This document shows positions 27,123-36,296 of a DNA stretch of 64,000 bases, in pieces. Position 1 is the stretch's first letter. Each line of letters opens with the position of its first letter. Both the position numbers and the translations under genes were made by a program. This DNA comes from Alphaproteobacteria bacterium. Lineage in GTDB: Bacteria; Pseudomonadota; Alphaproteobacteria; UBA9655. Where the stretch lies: assembly GCA_013815465.1 (NCBI GenBank), contig JACDGE010000004.1, forward strand, positions 21,425 to 85,424, in the 5' to 3' direction. The notes under the pieces are model-generated. The model was not told the origin of the DNA and ran no database searches. It saw nothing but the letters and a program-made list of their open reading frames with translations.

Positions 27123-28385
27123 ATGATTCAAAATCCAAACTCACCACCTTCCATTCCGTTAAGTATCTGGGCTTTGGGAAGCGTTTCTTTTTTAATGAAA
27201 ATCTCATCAACAATTGTGTTTACCTTAAGCCCTCTTTTTGTAACGCAGGTCTTAGGCGCTAGCATGTTTACGCTGGGGATATTAGAGGGTTTTCTTGAAA
27301 CTGTTTCGCTTTTAGCACGAATTTTTTCGGGTGTACTTAGTGATCTTATTCATAAACGAAAAAGTATTATTGCCGTTGCATATATCTTTGCCTTAATTTC
27401 CCGACCCCTCTTAGCTCTTGCGACGCGTATGGAGGATATCGTTCTAGGTCGAGCCTTTGATCGTATCGCAAATGGGTTAGATGCAACCCCTCGAGATGCC
27501 CTCGTTGGTGATCTTGCTCCCCCTCCCATAAAAGGGGCGTGTTATGGGCTTCGCGAGTCTCTCTCACGGGGAGGCTCTTTCGCGGGAGCGCTTCTCGTCA
27601 TGGGGCTTTTGTGGCTTACGGCGGGAAACTTCTCTCTTGTTTTTTGGATAGGGTCGATTCCTACAGCTCTCGCGTTGATTGTACTTTTACTTTTTGTTAA
27701 AGACCCAACAAGTGAAAAATTTCAGCAAAAAAAATTAAAGAAAAAATTTAATTTCAAAGAGTTATTGCATCTTCCTCTCTCTTTTTGGCTTACCCTGCTT
27801 TTAAGTGGGCTTTTTATGCTTTCGAATTTCTCTGGGGCATTTTTAATTTTAAGAGCAGAACAAACAGGTATGGATCTCCATCTGATTCCCCTTGTCATGA
27901 TCATTCAGAATTTCGCTACCGCTGGTACAGCTTATCCCGTTGGCTATTTGTCCGACAAAATGGGAAGGCGCTCCATGATGGCTTTAGGGATTCTGCTTGT
28001 TATTCTTTCCGATCTTCTTTTAGCTTGGGGGAGCTCCATTTATTTAATCTTAGGAGGTGTGCTCCTATGGGGCGCTGAAATAGGCATAACCTCAAGCATG
28101 CTCGCAGTTTTTCTTGCCGATTCTTGCCCGGAAGATGTACGAGGCACAGGTTTCGGTCTTTTCCATTTTATCAACGGATGCTGCTTGTTGCTTGCAAACA
28201 TTTTTGCGGGATGGCTCTGGCATGATAGCAGTCCATCCGCCATGTTCTACGCAAGCGCCATTGTGGCAACTTGTTCAGCTGTGGTTTTGCCCTTTATAAA
28301 AAAAACTTCTCCTATACCGGCAGGATTTCAAGAGCGCGGGGAATCCCCTCGTCGAAGCTTGAAAGGCGAGGGTAAAAAAGAATGA
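27123..28385 (+). CDS. Major facilitator superfamily transporter with repeat-derived tail
   Basis: The 420-residue protein has about twelve membrane helices and MFS signatures: GVLSDLIHKRKS after TM2, the second-half equivalent GYLSDKMGRRSM, and RAFDRIANGLDATPRDAL in the cytoplasmic loop after TM4. The last motif is typical of a bacterial MFS group of unknown substrate. From about residue 400 the tail (AGFQERGESPRR, then SLKGEGKKE) is encoded by a short copy of a dispersed repeat also found at 59.2 and 60.2 kb, so the native C-terminus was probably replaced. Confidence 0.87.
   Translation: MIQNPNSPPSIPLSIWALGSVSFLMKISSTIVFTLSPLFVTQVLGASMFTLGILEGFLETVSLLARIFSGVLSDLIHKRKSIIAVAYIFALISRPLLALATRMEDIVLGRAFDRIANGLDATPRDALVGDLAPPPIKGACYGLRESLSRGGSFAGALLVMGLLWLTAGNFSLVFWIGSIPTALALIVLLLFVKDPTSEKFQQKKLKKKFNFKELLHLPLSFWLTLLLSGLFMLSNFSGAFLILRAEQTGMDLHLIPLVMIIQNFATAGTAYPVGYLSDKMGRRSMMALGILLVILSDLLLAWGSSIYLILGGVLLWGAEIGITSSMLAVFLADSCPEDVRGTGFGLFHFINGCCLLLANIFAGWLWHDSSPSAMFYASAIVATCSAVVLPFIKKTSPIPAGFQERGESPRRSLKGEGKKE
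28323..28375. repeat. Short copy of the TTTCAAG-GAAGCTTGAAAG repeat family
   Basis: The sequence begins GGATTTCAAGAG and ends GAAGCTTGAAAGGCGAGG, the two ends of the longer elements at 59241-59332 and 60166-60271, with most of the middle missing. It encodes the last 20 or so residues of the MFS protein. Confidence 0.65.
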
Positions 28386-28472
28386 TAGGGGCTTGTATAT
28401 GACATTTAAAAACTGTATCTTGACGCTTAAATATAAAAATTGATTCAAATCACCGTGAATAGGGGACTCTTT

Positions 28473-29321
28473 ATGAGACAACAAAAAGATCATATTTCCA
28501 GAAAGAATGCTTCCAACGGAGCCTTCGGGACATACTTTCTTCTAGTATTTCTTTTTTCTTGCTTGAGTGCAGAAAAAGCATTTAGTGATAATACTTTCAT
28601 CATTAATTTCGTTGTTTCTGATGGTAAAATTTCTGGCGGACCAGTGACAAACCAAACGGCAGAAGAGAGTTCAAAAACGATTGAGAAAACAATCGTACTC
28701 CCTGCACAAATGGAAGCCGCCCAGGTTACTGTTAATCAGCCGCAAGCTTCAGCCCCTAGACAGCCTGAAACGCCACAAGCTTCAGCACCCCAACCGTCAA
28801 CACTAAGGCAGCCTGCGACACTCCAAGCTTCAGCACCAAAACATCCTGAAGCGCCGAAAAAAACGTCTGTAGCGAATGTTGCTGTAAAAGCTAATCCTAA
28901 AATTCTCTCTTCAGCTGAAAAGCTAAAGCCAACCTCGCTTGTTCCTCTTCAGGCTCATCCGAAAGCCATGCCTGTTCCTGAGGATAATCAAGCTTCTTCT
29001 CTACCAAAAGAGCAGACTCCTCAAAGGAAAATTGTCTCATATTCAGACGCTGCAAATGACAGTTCACCTTTAGGACTTCTAGCACCTGATCAAGCAGTTC
29101 ATAGTCAAAGATGGTATCTCTATTCAGCAGCTACCCGGGGTTTGAGGGATTTTCCCGATCGTATACATGTCGTAAGTATGGAAGGGAAGAACCCGAATCG
29201 CGGAGAGGAGGTTAAGAATCTTCTCGTAAAAATGGGTATTGAGCCGGCAAAAGTTAAACTCATCCATGCGGCCGGGGACGAAAACCAAGCAGGAATCATC
29301 TATATCTTTGCTGGAGGTTGA
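28473..29321 (+). CDS. Exported Pro/Ala/Gln-rich protein with conserved C-terminal domain
   Basis: I take the ATG at 28473 (AGGGGA 6 bp upstream) although the frame opens at 28440; this gives 282 residues. A basic start and hydrophobic core (GTYFLLVFLFSCLSAEKAFS) form a signal peptide. Residues about 85-200 are low-complexity with repeated PQASAP units. The last 70 residues are ordered: WYLYSAATRGLRDFPDRIHV, then RGEEVKNLLVKMGIEPAKVK and IIYIFAGG. The RGEEVKNLLVKMGI piece loosely recalls OmpA-like domains, but no peptidoglycan-binding residues can be confirmed. Function unknown. Confidence 0.65.
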   Translation: MRQQKDHISRKNASNGAFGTYFLLVFLFSCLSAEKAFSDNTFIINFVVSDGKISGGPVTNQTAEESSKTIEKTIVLPAQMEAAQVTVNQPQASAPRQPETPQASAPQPSTLRQPATLQASAPKHPEAPKKTSVANVAVKANPKILSSAEKLKPTSLVPLQAHPKAMPVPEDNQASSLPKEQTPQRKIVSYSDAANDSSPLGLLAPDQAVHSQRWYLYSAATRGLRDFPDRIHVVSMEGKNPNRGEEVKNLLVKMGIEPAKVKLIHAAGDENQAGIIYIFAGG

Positions 29322-29633
29322 AGGTCCTATCTACCTTCCTCACGCGTCCTATCGGGAGAGGGTTTATATGATATTTGGACGGGCCCTGAATAATTTTTAG
29401 ATCCCGCAGCAAGTCCGGGATGACAGCGTTGTGGTTATTTTTCTTTATGATAAGCAGACTTTTCAAACTGGGTAATATTGTTAGTGAGCTTTCGTCCTCT
29501 TACCTTGTCATCCCAGGGCAAGCCCGGGAGCGTAGCTCGTATGGATGTACTCCCTGTCATTACTGCGAGCCCTTCACCACACTGGAAGAAAGGGAAAAGT
29601 AGGAAATGAATTAAAATTTTAACCCACTCTTCC
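29322..29633. other. 312-bp intergenic region occupied by repeat arms
   Basis: No gene. Most of the space is taken by a pair of inverted repeat arms (listed separately) and the AT-rich stretch between them. After the second arm comes a short CGTAGCTCGTATGGATGTAC sequence of unknown role. Confidence 0.6.
29399..29532. repeat. Paired palindromic repeat arms, CCGGGATGACA family
   Basis: Arm one (29399-29428) reads AGATCCCGCAGCAAGTCC and then GGGATGACAGCG; arm two (29506-29532) begins TGTCATCCCAGGGCAAGC and ends CCGGGAGC in opposite orientation. The same arm, better preserved, forms the 39512-39645 insertion in addA and recurs singly at 47854-47886. Confidence 0.75.
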
Positions 29634-31235
29634 CTACATATCCACATAATTGGGCCCTGATGCCCCTTCAGGAGGTGTCCAGGTGATATTTTGGGTAGGG
29701 TCCTTAATCTCACACGCCTTACAATGAATGCAGTTCTGAGCGTTGATTTGAAGGGCTGCGCCATGGGTGCCTTCGACAAGCTCATAGACTTGTGCAGGAC
29801 AGTAGCGACCCTCAGGGAAATCATAAATCTTAAAATTTACAGAAATTGCTTTTTGTGGTTTTTTTAAGCGCAAATGATTCGGTTGATTTTCCTTATAGCT
29901 AATATTTGATAGATAGAGGGATGAAAGTCGATCAAAGGTCAGTACGCCGTCCGGTTTAGCATAAGAGATCTTAAAACATTCAGCTGCTGGTTTGAGCCGT
30001 TTATAATCCTTATGGTTTTTAAGTGTCCAGGGACTTTTTCCTTGCATGATTGTTTCGAAAACTGCGTTCACAAGCCCAAATATGAGCCCTTTTCGAAAAC
30101 CAGGTCGGATGTTCCGAACTTTATAAAGCTCCTTATAAACCCAGCTTTTTTTAAGCCGTTCTTGATAGGCATAGGGGGCATCATTTCTTAAATGATCATA
30201 AAGAGCCTCAGCCGCAATCATGCCTGATTTGAGGGCAGTATGAGACCCTTTTATCTTGGCCACATTTAGAAATCCTGCCGCACATCCAATCAGAGATCCT
30301 CCAGGGAATTCCACCTTAGGGATGGATTGATATCCCCCCTCATTTAACGCGCGTGCACCATAGGAGAGCCGTTTTCCACCTTTTAAAAGAGGGCGGATGG
30401 CAGGATGGGTTTTAAATCTTTGGAATTCTTCAAAGGGATTCAGATAAGGATTTTCATAATCAAGGCCTACAACAAATCCTAATAAAAGCTGGTTGTTATC
30501 CATATGATAGAGAAAGGATCCCCCATAGGTATCATAGGATAAAGGCCAGCCTACAGTATGGATGGCAAGTCCCGGTTTACTCTCTTTTGCATCAATTTCC
30601 CAAATTTCCTTAAGGCCTATCCCATAGGTTTGAGAATCGCAGTCCTTATCTAACTTATATTTTTTGATGATCTGCTGGGTGAGGGAACCGCGGCATCCCT
30701 CAGCCAACAGGGTCATTTTTCCATAAATTTTAACTCCCTCTTGGAATCGGTCTGTGGGGTTACCTTCTCGATCAAGACCTTGAGGGCCCGTTTGAACCCC
30801 AATAACCTTATCATTTTCATCAAAAAGGCATTCAGTTGCAGGGAAACTGGGATAAATTTCAACGCCTACTTCCTCTGCTTCTTTTGCAAGCCACCTGCAA
30901 AGAGATCCCAAACTGGCTACATAATTCCCTTTGTTTTTCATTTGAGGAGGTGTGGGGAGAGAAAAGGCGTGCGCGGAGGTCAAAAATAAAAATCGATCCT
31001 TTGTGGCAGGCGTGGTGAGAGGCGCACCCCTTGTTTTCCAATTAGGGAAAAGCTCCACAAGGGCTCGAGGTTCAATGAGCGCTCCCGAAAGAATGTGACT
31101 CCCTACGGACGCGCCTTTTTCAAGAATACAAACCGTCAAGCTAGGATCAAGTTGTTTGAGGCGAATGGCGCACCCTAATCCTGCAGGCCCCGCTCCAACG
31201 ATGATCACGTCATAGTTAAATTCTTGTTCGCGCAT
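29634..31235 (-). CDS. Electron transfer flavoprotein-ubiquinone oxidoreductase
   Basis: The 533-residue protein is a full-length ETF-QO. The N-terminal FAD motif is VIIVGAGPAGLGCAIRL; ILEKGASVGSHILSGALIEP follows. The C-terminal ferredoxin-like domain carries four cluster cysteines: one in YCPAQVYEL and three in CIHCKACEIKDP. It moves electrons from ETF, reduced by acyl-CoA dehydrogenases, into the quinone pool. It therefore implies fatty-acid or branched-chain oxidation and ties in with the hydroxyacyl-CoA dehydrogenase at 46.7 kb. It lies 13 bp after the sensor-kinase gene and may share its transcript. Confidence 0.96.
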   Translation of the reverse strand: MREQEFNYDVIIVGAGPAGLGCAIRLKQLDPSLTVCILEKGASVGSHILSGALIEPRALVELFPNWKTRGAPLTTPATKDRFLFLTSAHAFSLPTPPQMKNKGNYVASLGSLCRWLAKEAEEVGVEIYPSFPATECLFDENDKVIGVQTGPQGLDREGNPTDRFQEGVKIYGKMTLLAEGCRGSLTQQIIKKYKLDKDCDSQTYGIGLKEIWEIDAKESKPGLAIHTVGWPLSYDTYGGSFLYHMDNNQLLLGFVVGLDYENPYLNPFEEFQRFKTHPAIRPLLKGGKRLSYGARALNEGGYQSIPKVEFPGGSLIGCAAGFLNVAKIKGSHTALKSGMIAAEALYDHLRNDAPYAYQERLKKSWVYKELYKVRNIRPGFRKGLIFGLVNAVFETIMQGKSPWTLKNHKDYKRLKPAAECFKISYAKPDGVLTFDRLSSLYLSNISYKENQPNHLRLKKPQKAISVNFKIYDFPEGRYCPAQVYELVEGTHGAALQINAQNCIHCKACEIKDPTQNITWTPPEGASGPNYVDM

Positions 31236-31248
31236 ACATGTCCCTTAT

Positions 31249-33342
31249 TCACATTTCTTTTGGCAATTCTATAATCAATCGAGAATATTCCCCTACCTTA
31301 CTGTCTGCGGTTAGCCGGCCATGATGCTGGCGTACAATAATATCATGACTTAAGGAAAGGCCTAAGCCTGTTCCTTTTCCGGCTCCTTTTGTTGTAAAAA
31401 AAGGATTGAAGATTTTTCTAAGAATTGATGCGCCCATCCCTCTTCCATTATCCTGGAAGATAATGTCAATTCTTTCTCCTCTGGCCTGTGTTGTAACTTT
31501 TAATTCGGGTTGGTAATCGCCTCCCAGGGCAATTCGTTTTTCATTCATGGAAAAACAGGCATTATTGACAATGTTCAAAAAAACCCGCGTGAGTTCTGGC
31601 GAAAAACCTTGTATTATTCCAATGCTTTGATCAAAATTTTTCGTAATTTTTGCCGTAAAACTATGTTCCTGCCCTTGAAACCCGAAATAGGCAAGATCAA
31701 CGGCCTGCTCCAACAGCTCATTGAAATTAAAGGTTGTCATCTCACCCGTGCCGCCGCGGGCGTGCGCTAGCATCGCTTTTACAATAGCATCAGCCTTTTC
31801 TGCATGTTCTCGTGATTTCGTCATATTCTGTTCAATTAGGTCAAAAAGTTCATTTTCATTTGAAATTTTTTCTTTTAATGCGTGAAGATACTCGAGAGAA
31901 AGGTCAGTAAAATTTATAATAAAGTTGAGTGGATTTTTGATTTCATGGGCAATACCTGCTGTTAAACTCCCCAGACTTGATAGCTTTTCTTGAACAATAA
32001 TTTGATTTTTTGCCTTTTTTAAGGCTGTTAAAGTTTGTTCCAACTCCTGATTTTTTTGCTCTAATTGTTGCGTACGATTCTGAACCCGATGTTCTAGATC
32101 TTCTAAAAGGGTTCTATTTTCTGCAAAAATACGAGAGACAATATCAAACAAAGATTGCCACCTAAGGGGAAGATTTTTAGGCGTACTTTTGAGTCCTTTA
32201 TTTTCTTTTTCAATATGTTTCACCAGCTTTTCAGAAGGAGAAATAAAGTTCCGCATCACAAGGAAATAGCCGATACCAACAACAACAATAAGGATGAGAG
32301 AGATCATAAAAATACCTTGGAGGGCATCATAAAAAGCGTCTAAAAAGATCTTGGACTTTGAATCAACATAAACCAAAAACCAAGGTGCGGTATGTAAATC
32401 CTTAACGTATACAACCGAGGGGCCCTCGAGAGAAAACCAGTTTGTCGGATGGTGAATTTCTTGATTAATCTTTTGAATCATTTCGGGGGAGAGAAACTCT
32501 TCAAGAGAAGTAATGGGGGAATTTAAATCAACTCCTTTTGTGGCTAGAACTTGATGCTCCTTATTGATTAAAAAAAGAGAACCCGATTCGGACGCAAATT
32601 GGTTTACCACTCGATTGAGCTCTACAAGGCTGAAATCAATAGAAATAACCCCTAAAAAATCTTTTCCATTGTAAATGGGAGATGAGTTTGTGATCACAGA
32701 GTGTCCCGTAATTTGATCCTTATAAACAGGGCTCCAAAAATTGCGATGATAGGGGTCTGAGTTTGAGATAGCCATTTGAAAAGAAACATTATGTTCAAGA
32801 TTTTGTAGTGTGGCGGGGTTTACTGCTACCCAGGGGTAGAGAAGTTGAAAATTATTTTTAGAAATATAATATGCTCGCAAACCGCCGCGGATATTTTTTA
32901 ACGCAACCTCAAAAAATGTATTCAGAAAGAGAGCCATGTTAATCTCATGTTTATGATCTTTCGAGAGCGACTCTATAGATCCCAGGCCAGAGAAATTTCC
33001 CACTGCTTCTTTGTTGACCTTTAAATCTTTAACATCTAAAGAAAAGAACTTTTTATCAGAAGAGTCTTTAATAAGAGGATAGAGAAAAGAGGTATGATTA
33101 AATTCTTTGATATAGATTAAAGAATTCTCCGCGGCCATTTTAAGTCCATTAACATATCCTTGCACGGCGCGTGATCGAAAGTTTATATTGATGGTATGCT
33201 CATCAAGTCGATTTTTAAGATCATTTAAAACAAGATTCTGATGACGCTGATATTGAAAATATTCAATGCCCAAGGTCACCAGTACCAGTACAAGGCCTGT
33301 AAGATAGGCAACTTTATAATAACCTCGGTGCAATTGGTTCAT
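31249..33342 (-). CDS. Sensor histidine kinase with extracytoplasmic Cache-like domain
   Basis: The 697-residue protein has one N-terminal membrane helix (about 12-26), a periplasmic region of about 310 residues resembling a dCache sensor (YHRNFWSPVYKDQITGHSVI, then KDFLGVISIDFSL), a second helix (about 344-362) and a long coiled coil (about 405-455). HisKA follows (GSLTAGIAHEIKNPLNFIIN, His at about 469), then HATPase with N box (VFLNIVNNACFSM), G1 (QDNGRGMG) and G2 (GAGKGTGLGLSLSHDI). The layout resembles DctB/NtrB-type kinases. No response regulator is adjacent, so its partner is unknown. Confidence 0.9.
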   Translation of the reverse strand: MNQLHRGYYKVAYLTGLVLVLVTLGIEYFQYQRHQNLVLNDLKNRLDEHTININFRSRAVQGYVNGLKMAAENSLIYIKEFNHTSFLYPLIKDSSDKKFFSLDVKDLKVNKEAVGNFSGLGSIESLSKDHKHEINMALFLNTFFEVALKNIRGGLRAYYISKNNFQLLYPWVAVNPATLQNLEHNVSFQMAISNSDPYHRNFWSPVYKDQITGHSVITNSSPIYNGKDFLGVISIDFSLVELNRVVNQFASESGSLFLINKEHQVLATKGVDLNSPITSLEEFLSPEMIQKINQEIHHPTNWFSLEGPSVVYVKDLHTAPWFLVYVDSKSKIFLDAFYDALQGIFMISLILIVVVGIGYFLVMRNFISPSEKLVKHIEKENKGLKSTPKNLPLRWQSLFDIVSRIFAENRTLLEDLEHRVQNRTQQLEQKNQELEQTLTALKKAKNQIIVQEKLSSLGSLTAGIAHEIKNPLNFIINFTDLSLEYLHALKEKISNENELFDLIEQNMTKSREHAEKADAIVKAMLAHARGGTGEMTTFNFNELLEQAVDLAYFGFQGQEHSFTAKITKNFDQSIGIIQGFSPELTRVFLNIVNNACFSMNEKRIALGGDYQPELKVTTQARGERIDIIFQDNGRGMGASILRKIFNPFFTTKGAGKGTGLGLSLSHDIIVRQHHGRLTADSKVGEYSRLIIELPKEM

Positions 33343-33686
33343 TTTTGTTTTTCTTGAACCTCATTAATATTAAATCCCATTCCCGGGAGAGCCATGATCT
33401 TATTGAGTGTAAGCCATTTATATTAATTTTCTTTTAACGGGCTTTTTAGATTTGTGCAAAGAATGTTACAATATATAAGTTGTTAACTTAATCATGTAAA
33501 ATTTGTTTCCGAAGCTGGGGCGGAAAAATTAGATAAAAAAAGAGAACTTCTTTATCAATGCTCTCTGAAAGCAGCCCTCGATATTGAGCGTGAAAAGGAA
33601 CTTAAGGGTTGTGATGCCATGAGTATGGAGGTGTAGGAACGGGAAAATCTAAAATCTATTCATTAATTTTTACTTCCCTTTCAAGC
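33343..33686. other. 344-bp intergenic region with a short coding relic
   Basis: Between 33490 and 33636 one plus-strand frame runs open for about 45 codons (EKLDKKRELLYQCSLKAALD, then EKELKGCDAM) and ends in TAG. It has no start codon and stops lie just upstream, so it looks like the tail of a lost gene rather than a working one. Nothing else is recognisable. Confidence 0.4.
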
Positions 33687-33926
33687 TTAGGATTTTCCTG
33701 GAGGATACGATATAGTATAACCGCACTTCTCACATCCTTTTGTAATCTTGAGAGCCTGAAGGTAATTCGAAAGGTCCGCACACATCATTTGCATGTTATT
33801 ATAGGGAATTTCTGGGCAATCGGATGCAAAAACAGGTGTTCCATTACATGTTGCGCTTGCGTCTATTGAGAATGCAGTAAACATAGCCATAAGGCTGATA
33901 AGGGATAATATCCCTGATATCTCCAT
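33687..33926 (-). CDS. Small secreted cysteine-containing protein
   Basis: The 79-residue product has a predicted signal peptide (ILSLISLMAMFTAFSIDASA) and a mature part of about 53 residues with five cysteines (TCNG, SDCPE, MCAD, GCEKCG). AGGTGAGG lies a few bases before the ATG. The even cysteine spacing suggests a disulfide-stabilised exported peptide. No family is recognised. An isolated gene of this type may be an envelope factor or host-directed peptide; that is speculation. Confidence 0.55.
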   Translation of the reverse strand: MEISGILSLISLMAMFTAFSIDASATCNGTPVFASDCPEIPYNNMQMMCADLSNYLQALKITKGCEKCGYTISYPPGKS

Positions 33927-34021
33927 TTTACCTCACCTCTCTGAGCTCAAATGTTCTAACTTAAACTATAGTGAGTTAGTTTGAATTGGAGATTACATAG
34001 CCATCATGACCTCTCCAGACT

Positions 34022-34078
34022 GTCATGCTGAATTTATTTCAGCATCTAAAAAAGATCCTGAAATAAATTCAGGATGAC
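34022..34078. repeat. Nested palindromic repeat, CTGAATTTATTTCAG family
   Basis: Two 26-bp inverted arms (34022-34047 and 34053-34078) with GTCAT/ATGAC ends form a long stem with a 5-nt loop. Each arm is also a hairpin by itself (ATGCTGAA/TTCAGCAT and ATCCTGAA/TTCAGGAT). A G-C pair in one arm is a C-G pair in the other, so both internal hairpins stay perfect. Confidence 0.85.
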
Positions 34079-34193
34079 ACCTGAGGAGTTGAGGCATCTT
34101 CAACTTAATGCCCTATATATGAAAATTCTTAATTTTTCTTTAAGACCCTATCCACATTAACATGCCAAGTAGGGAGTAATGGACGAAGGAGAG

Positions 34194-35471
34194 TTAAGAA
34201 TGGGGATCTACTTTCTTTTCAGCTTCCTCATCCTCTACCCATTCCCCGTGTTCCAAAAGATGTTGTTTTTGAAATTCTGCAGTCCTTGGGTCAGCTTCAC
34301 CGGCAATGAGTTCCTCACCTTTAAAGAGAATTCCTAAAAAGGGGAGAGATTGGCGATTGCATTCTTCAAGGGCATCTTTGATGTACTCTGGGCGATCATC
34401 GATCAAAACAATTTGGGGGGGGCGTCCCGCCTTTAAAAAAGCAGCAATCACGTCACTTTTATTAAAAGAGCCCGTCATAAAGATCCCTTTCGTAAAGGTT
34501 GCGGGATAGGGATGAGAGGAATTCTTAACAAGCGTACCTTCGGAAATTCCAGGACAAGAGGGGGTAAAGGTGATCCCTAGTCCTTTTAATTCGTTATATC
34601 TCCACTGCTCCATGGAGGGGATAGCGCCCACCCGGCCCGTTTCTAGCTTTGTAAGAGCATAAACAGGATAGTTCTTTTTAAGGATGTTAATGAAATCGGG
34701 CCATTCATCAGAGACAAGCCTAATTTTTCGTTGTAACCGCCAGTGGCTCAGAATCCTCTCAACATGAGGAATTCGATCCCGTTGCTTTTTTATCTGATCA
34801 ATGATCGTTCGAAAGGGACTGGAAGACCGAAAAACCTTTGACTGGGGTGTAATGAGCGTGTCATCCACATCGATAAAGATAACCGCCCCTTCTGATAGGT
34901 TCAAAAGGGCCCCTTTCACCTCAGAAACTGTCGTGGCTGTGATGATTTTATCATCACCCTTCAAAGCTAGTGGGGGGGTTGAGGGGGTCATGGATGCTCC
35001 TAAATATTTATTATCACTGATTTTGGGGAGATCGGCCTTGGCATTTGTACTGTATGATACAGAACACGCCTTTGAAATACCTTTTTTCTTCACTTTTCCC
35101 CCCGCAATCTCAAGGACTTGAGCTGTATTCTCGATAGGGCCAATGAGATTAAGGGAGTGGGGGGTGGTGTTTTCTGCTATAGCCACAATTTTACCCTTGC
35201 GGTTGATAAAAATGATGTCGAGGGAAAGGGGGGTGTTTTTCATCCACATGGTGACAGGATGGGGTTCGGGAAAGAGAAAAAGCATGCCTTCGTTCTCTCC
35301 TAGCTTCTCGCGATTCATCAGGCCTTTTTCCAGTTCCTGAGGGGTTTGAGAAAGTTCAACTTTAAAGGATATTTGAGCGTGAGGACAGGAAACCCTCAAT
35401 TCAGTTGCCACGATTGGGGAGGAGAAAAAGAAGGAGAGTGGAATTAAAAGATAGGGCAGGATGCCTTTCAT
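34194..35471 (-). CDS. Exported DUF192 - DUF2608 (HAD-like) fusion protein
   Basis: The 425-residue protein starts with a signal peptide (GILPYLLIPLSFFFSSPIVA). Residues about 25-135 are a DUF192 domain (KGLMNREKLGENEGMLFLFP, then MWMKNTPLSLDIIFI and ALEIAGG-like VLEIAGGKVKKKGI). After a linker, residues about 185-400 are a HAD-like DUF2608 domain: IFIDVDDTLITPQS with the two catalytic Asp, FTKGIFMTGSFNKSDVI, and IVLIDDRPEYIKDAL. HAD enzymes are phosphatases or phosphotransferases. DUF192 is usually a stand-alone exported protein of unknown role. It follows ksgA without a gap and so is in the surA-ksgA transcript. Confidence 0.82.
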   Translation of the reverse strand: MKGILPYLLIPLSFFFSSPIVATELRVSCPHAQISFKVELSQTPQELEKGLMNREKLGENEGMLFLFPEPHPVTMWMKNTPLSLDIIFINRKGKIVAIAENTTPHSLNLIGPIENTAQVLEIAGGKVKKKGISKACSVSYSTNAKADLPKISDNKYLGASMTPSTPPLALKGDDKIITATTVSEVKGALLNLSEGAVIFIDVDDTLITPQSKVFRSSSPFRTIIDQIKKQRDRIPHVERILSHWRLQRKIRLVSDEWPDFINILKKNYPVYALTKLETGRVGAIPSMEQWRYNELKGLGITFTPSCPGISEGTLVKNSSHPYPATFTKGIFMTGSFNKSDVIAAFLKAGRPPQIVLIDDRPEYIKDALEECNRQSLPFLGILFKGEELIAGEADPRTAEFQKQHLLEHGEWVEDEEAEKKVDPHS

Positions 35472-36296
35472 TTAATTGTCTCCTGACTGCATTTTTTCCC
35501 ATTCCGCCGTCAGTCTACAAAATTCCTGGATGGAAAGGTTTTCCGCCCGACGCTCTGGATTAATATTCGCTTTTTCTAAAAGAACTTGAGGCGCCTCAAA
35601 AAAATTCTTTAAACTCGATCGTAGCATCTTCCGTCGTTGAGAAAAGGCAGCTTTGGTTACCTTTTCAAGCGCCTCCCACGAGACGCCTTCTCGCTGGAGA
35701 CGGGGTGTAAGTTGGACGACTGTGGAAGTTACCTTAGGGGCTGGTATAAATGCCCCAGGAGGCAACTCAAAAAGTTTTTTGATATTGGCTTTCCACTGGC
35801 ACATCACGGAAAGACGACCATAATCTGATGTATCATGAGGTGCCGTCAAGCGGGCAGCCACTTCTTTTTGGAACATCAAGGTTAAGCTCTCAAAATCATC
35901 CAAATGCTTTAAACAGTGGAGTAGAAGGGGAACAGAAATATTATAAGGCAAATTGGCAATGACAACCCGGGGGGAAGAACCAAGATTATGAAGAGGCAGC
36001 TCTAACGCATCTCTATTCATCAGGATCATCTCTCCCTGAAAATAATCGCGGAGGGTTTCCAGATGGGGGAGGCACCGCACATCCTGTTCAATGAGAATGA
36101 GTTGCTTGCAAGGAAATTTAATGATTTCACGAGTGAGCCCCCCGGGGCCTGGCCCTACTTCAATTACCGTGCGGCCTTCAAGAGGGCTAGCTGCTTTCAC
36201 AATTCGTTCTAAAATATTTGGGTCGGTCAGAAAATTTTGACCTAAACTTTTTTTTGCTTTTAAGGAGCGAATAACTTCCTTTAAGGGCTGCATCAC
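35472..36296 (-). CDS. rsmA: 16S rRNA (A1518/A1519-N6)-dimethyltransferase
   Basis: The 274-residue protein is KsgA/RsmA: KKSLGQNFLTDPNIL near the N-terminus, SAM motif I VIEVGPGPGGLTREI, the catalytic NLPYNIS (motif IV, about residue 109), and FSQRRKMLRSSLKN toward the C-terminus. It dimethylates two adjacent adenines in the 3' hairpin of 16S rRNA late in small-subunit assembly. It overlaps surA by 4 bp. In E. coli pdxA lies between surA and ksgA; here it is absent. Confidence 0.96.
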   Translation of the reverse strand: MMQPLKEVIRSLKAKKSLGQNFLTDPNILERIVKAASPLEGRTVIEVGPGPGGLTREIIKFPCKQLILIEQDVRCLPHLETLRDYFQGEMILMNRDALELPLHNLGSSPRVVIANLPYNISVPLLLHCLKHLDDFESLTLMFQKEVAARLTAPHDTSDYGRLSVMCQWKANIKKLFELPPGAFIPAPKVTSTVVQLTPRLQREGVSWEALEKVTKAAFSQRRKMLRSSLKNFFEAPQVLLEKANINPERRAENLSIQEFCRLTAEWEKMQSGDN

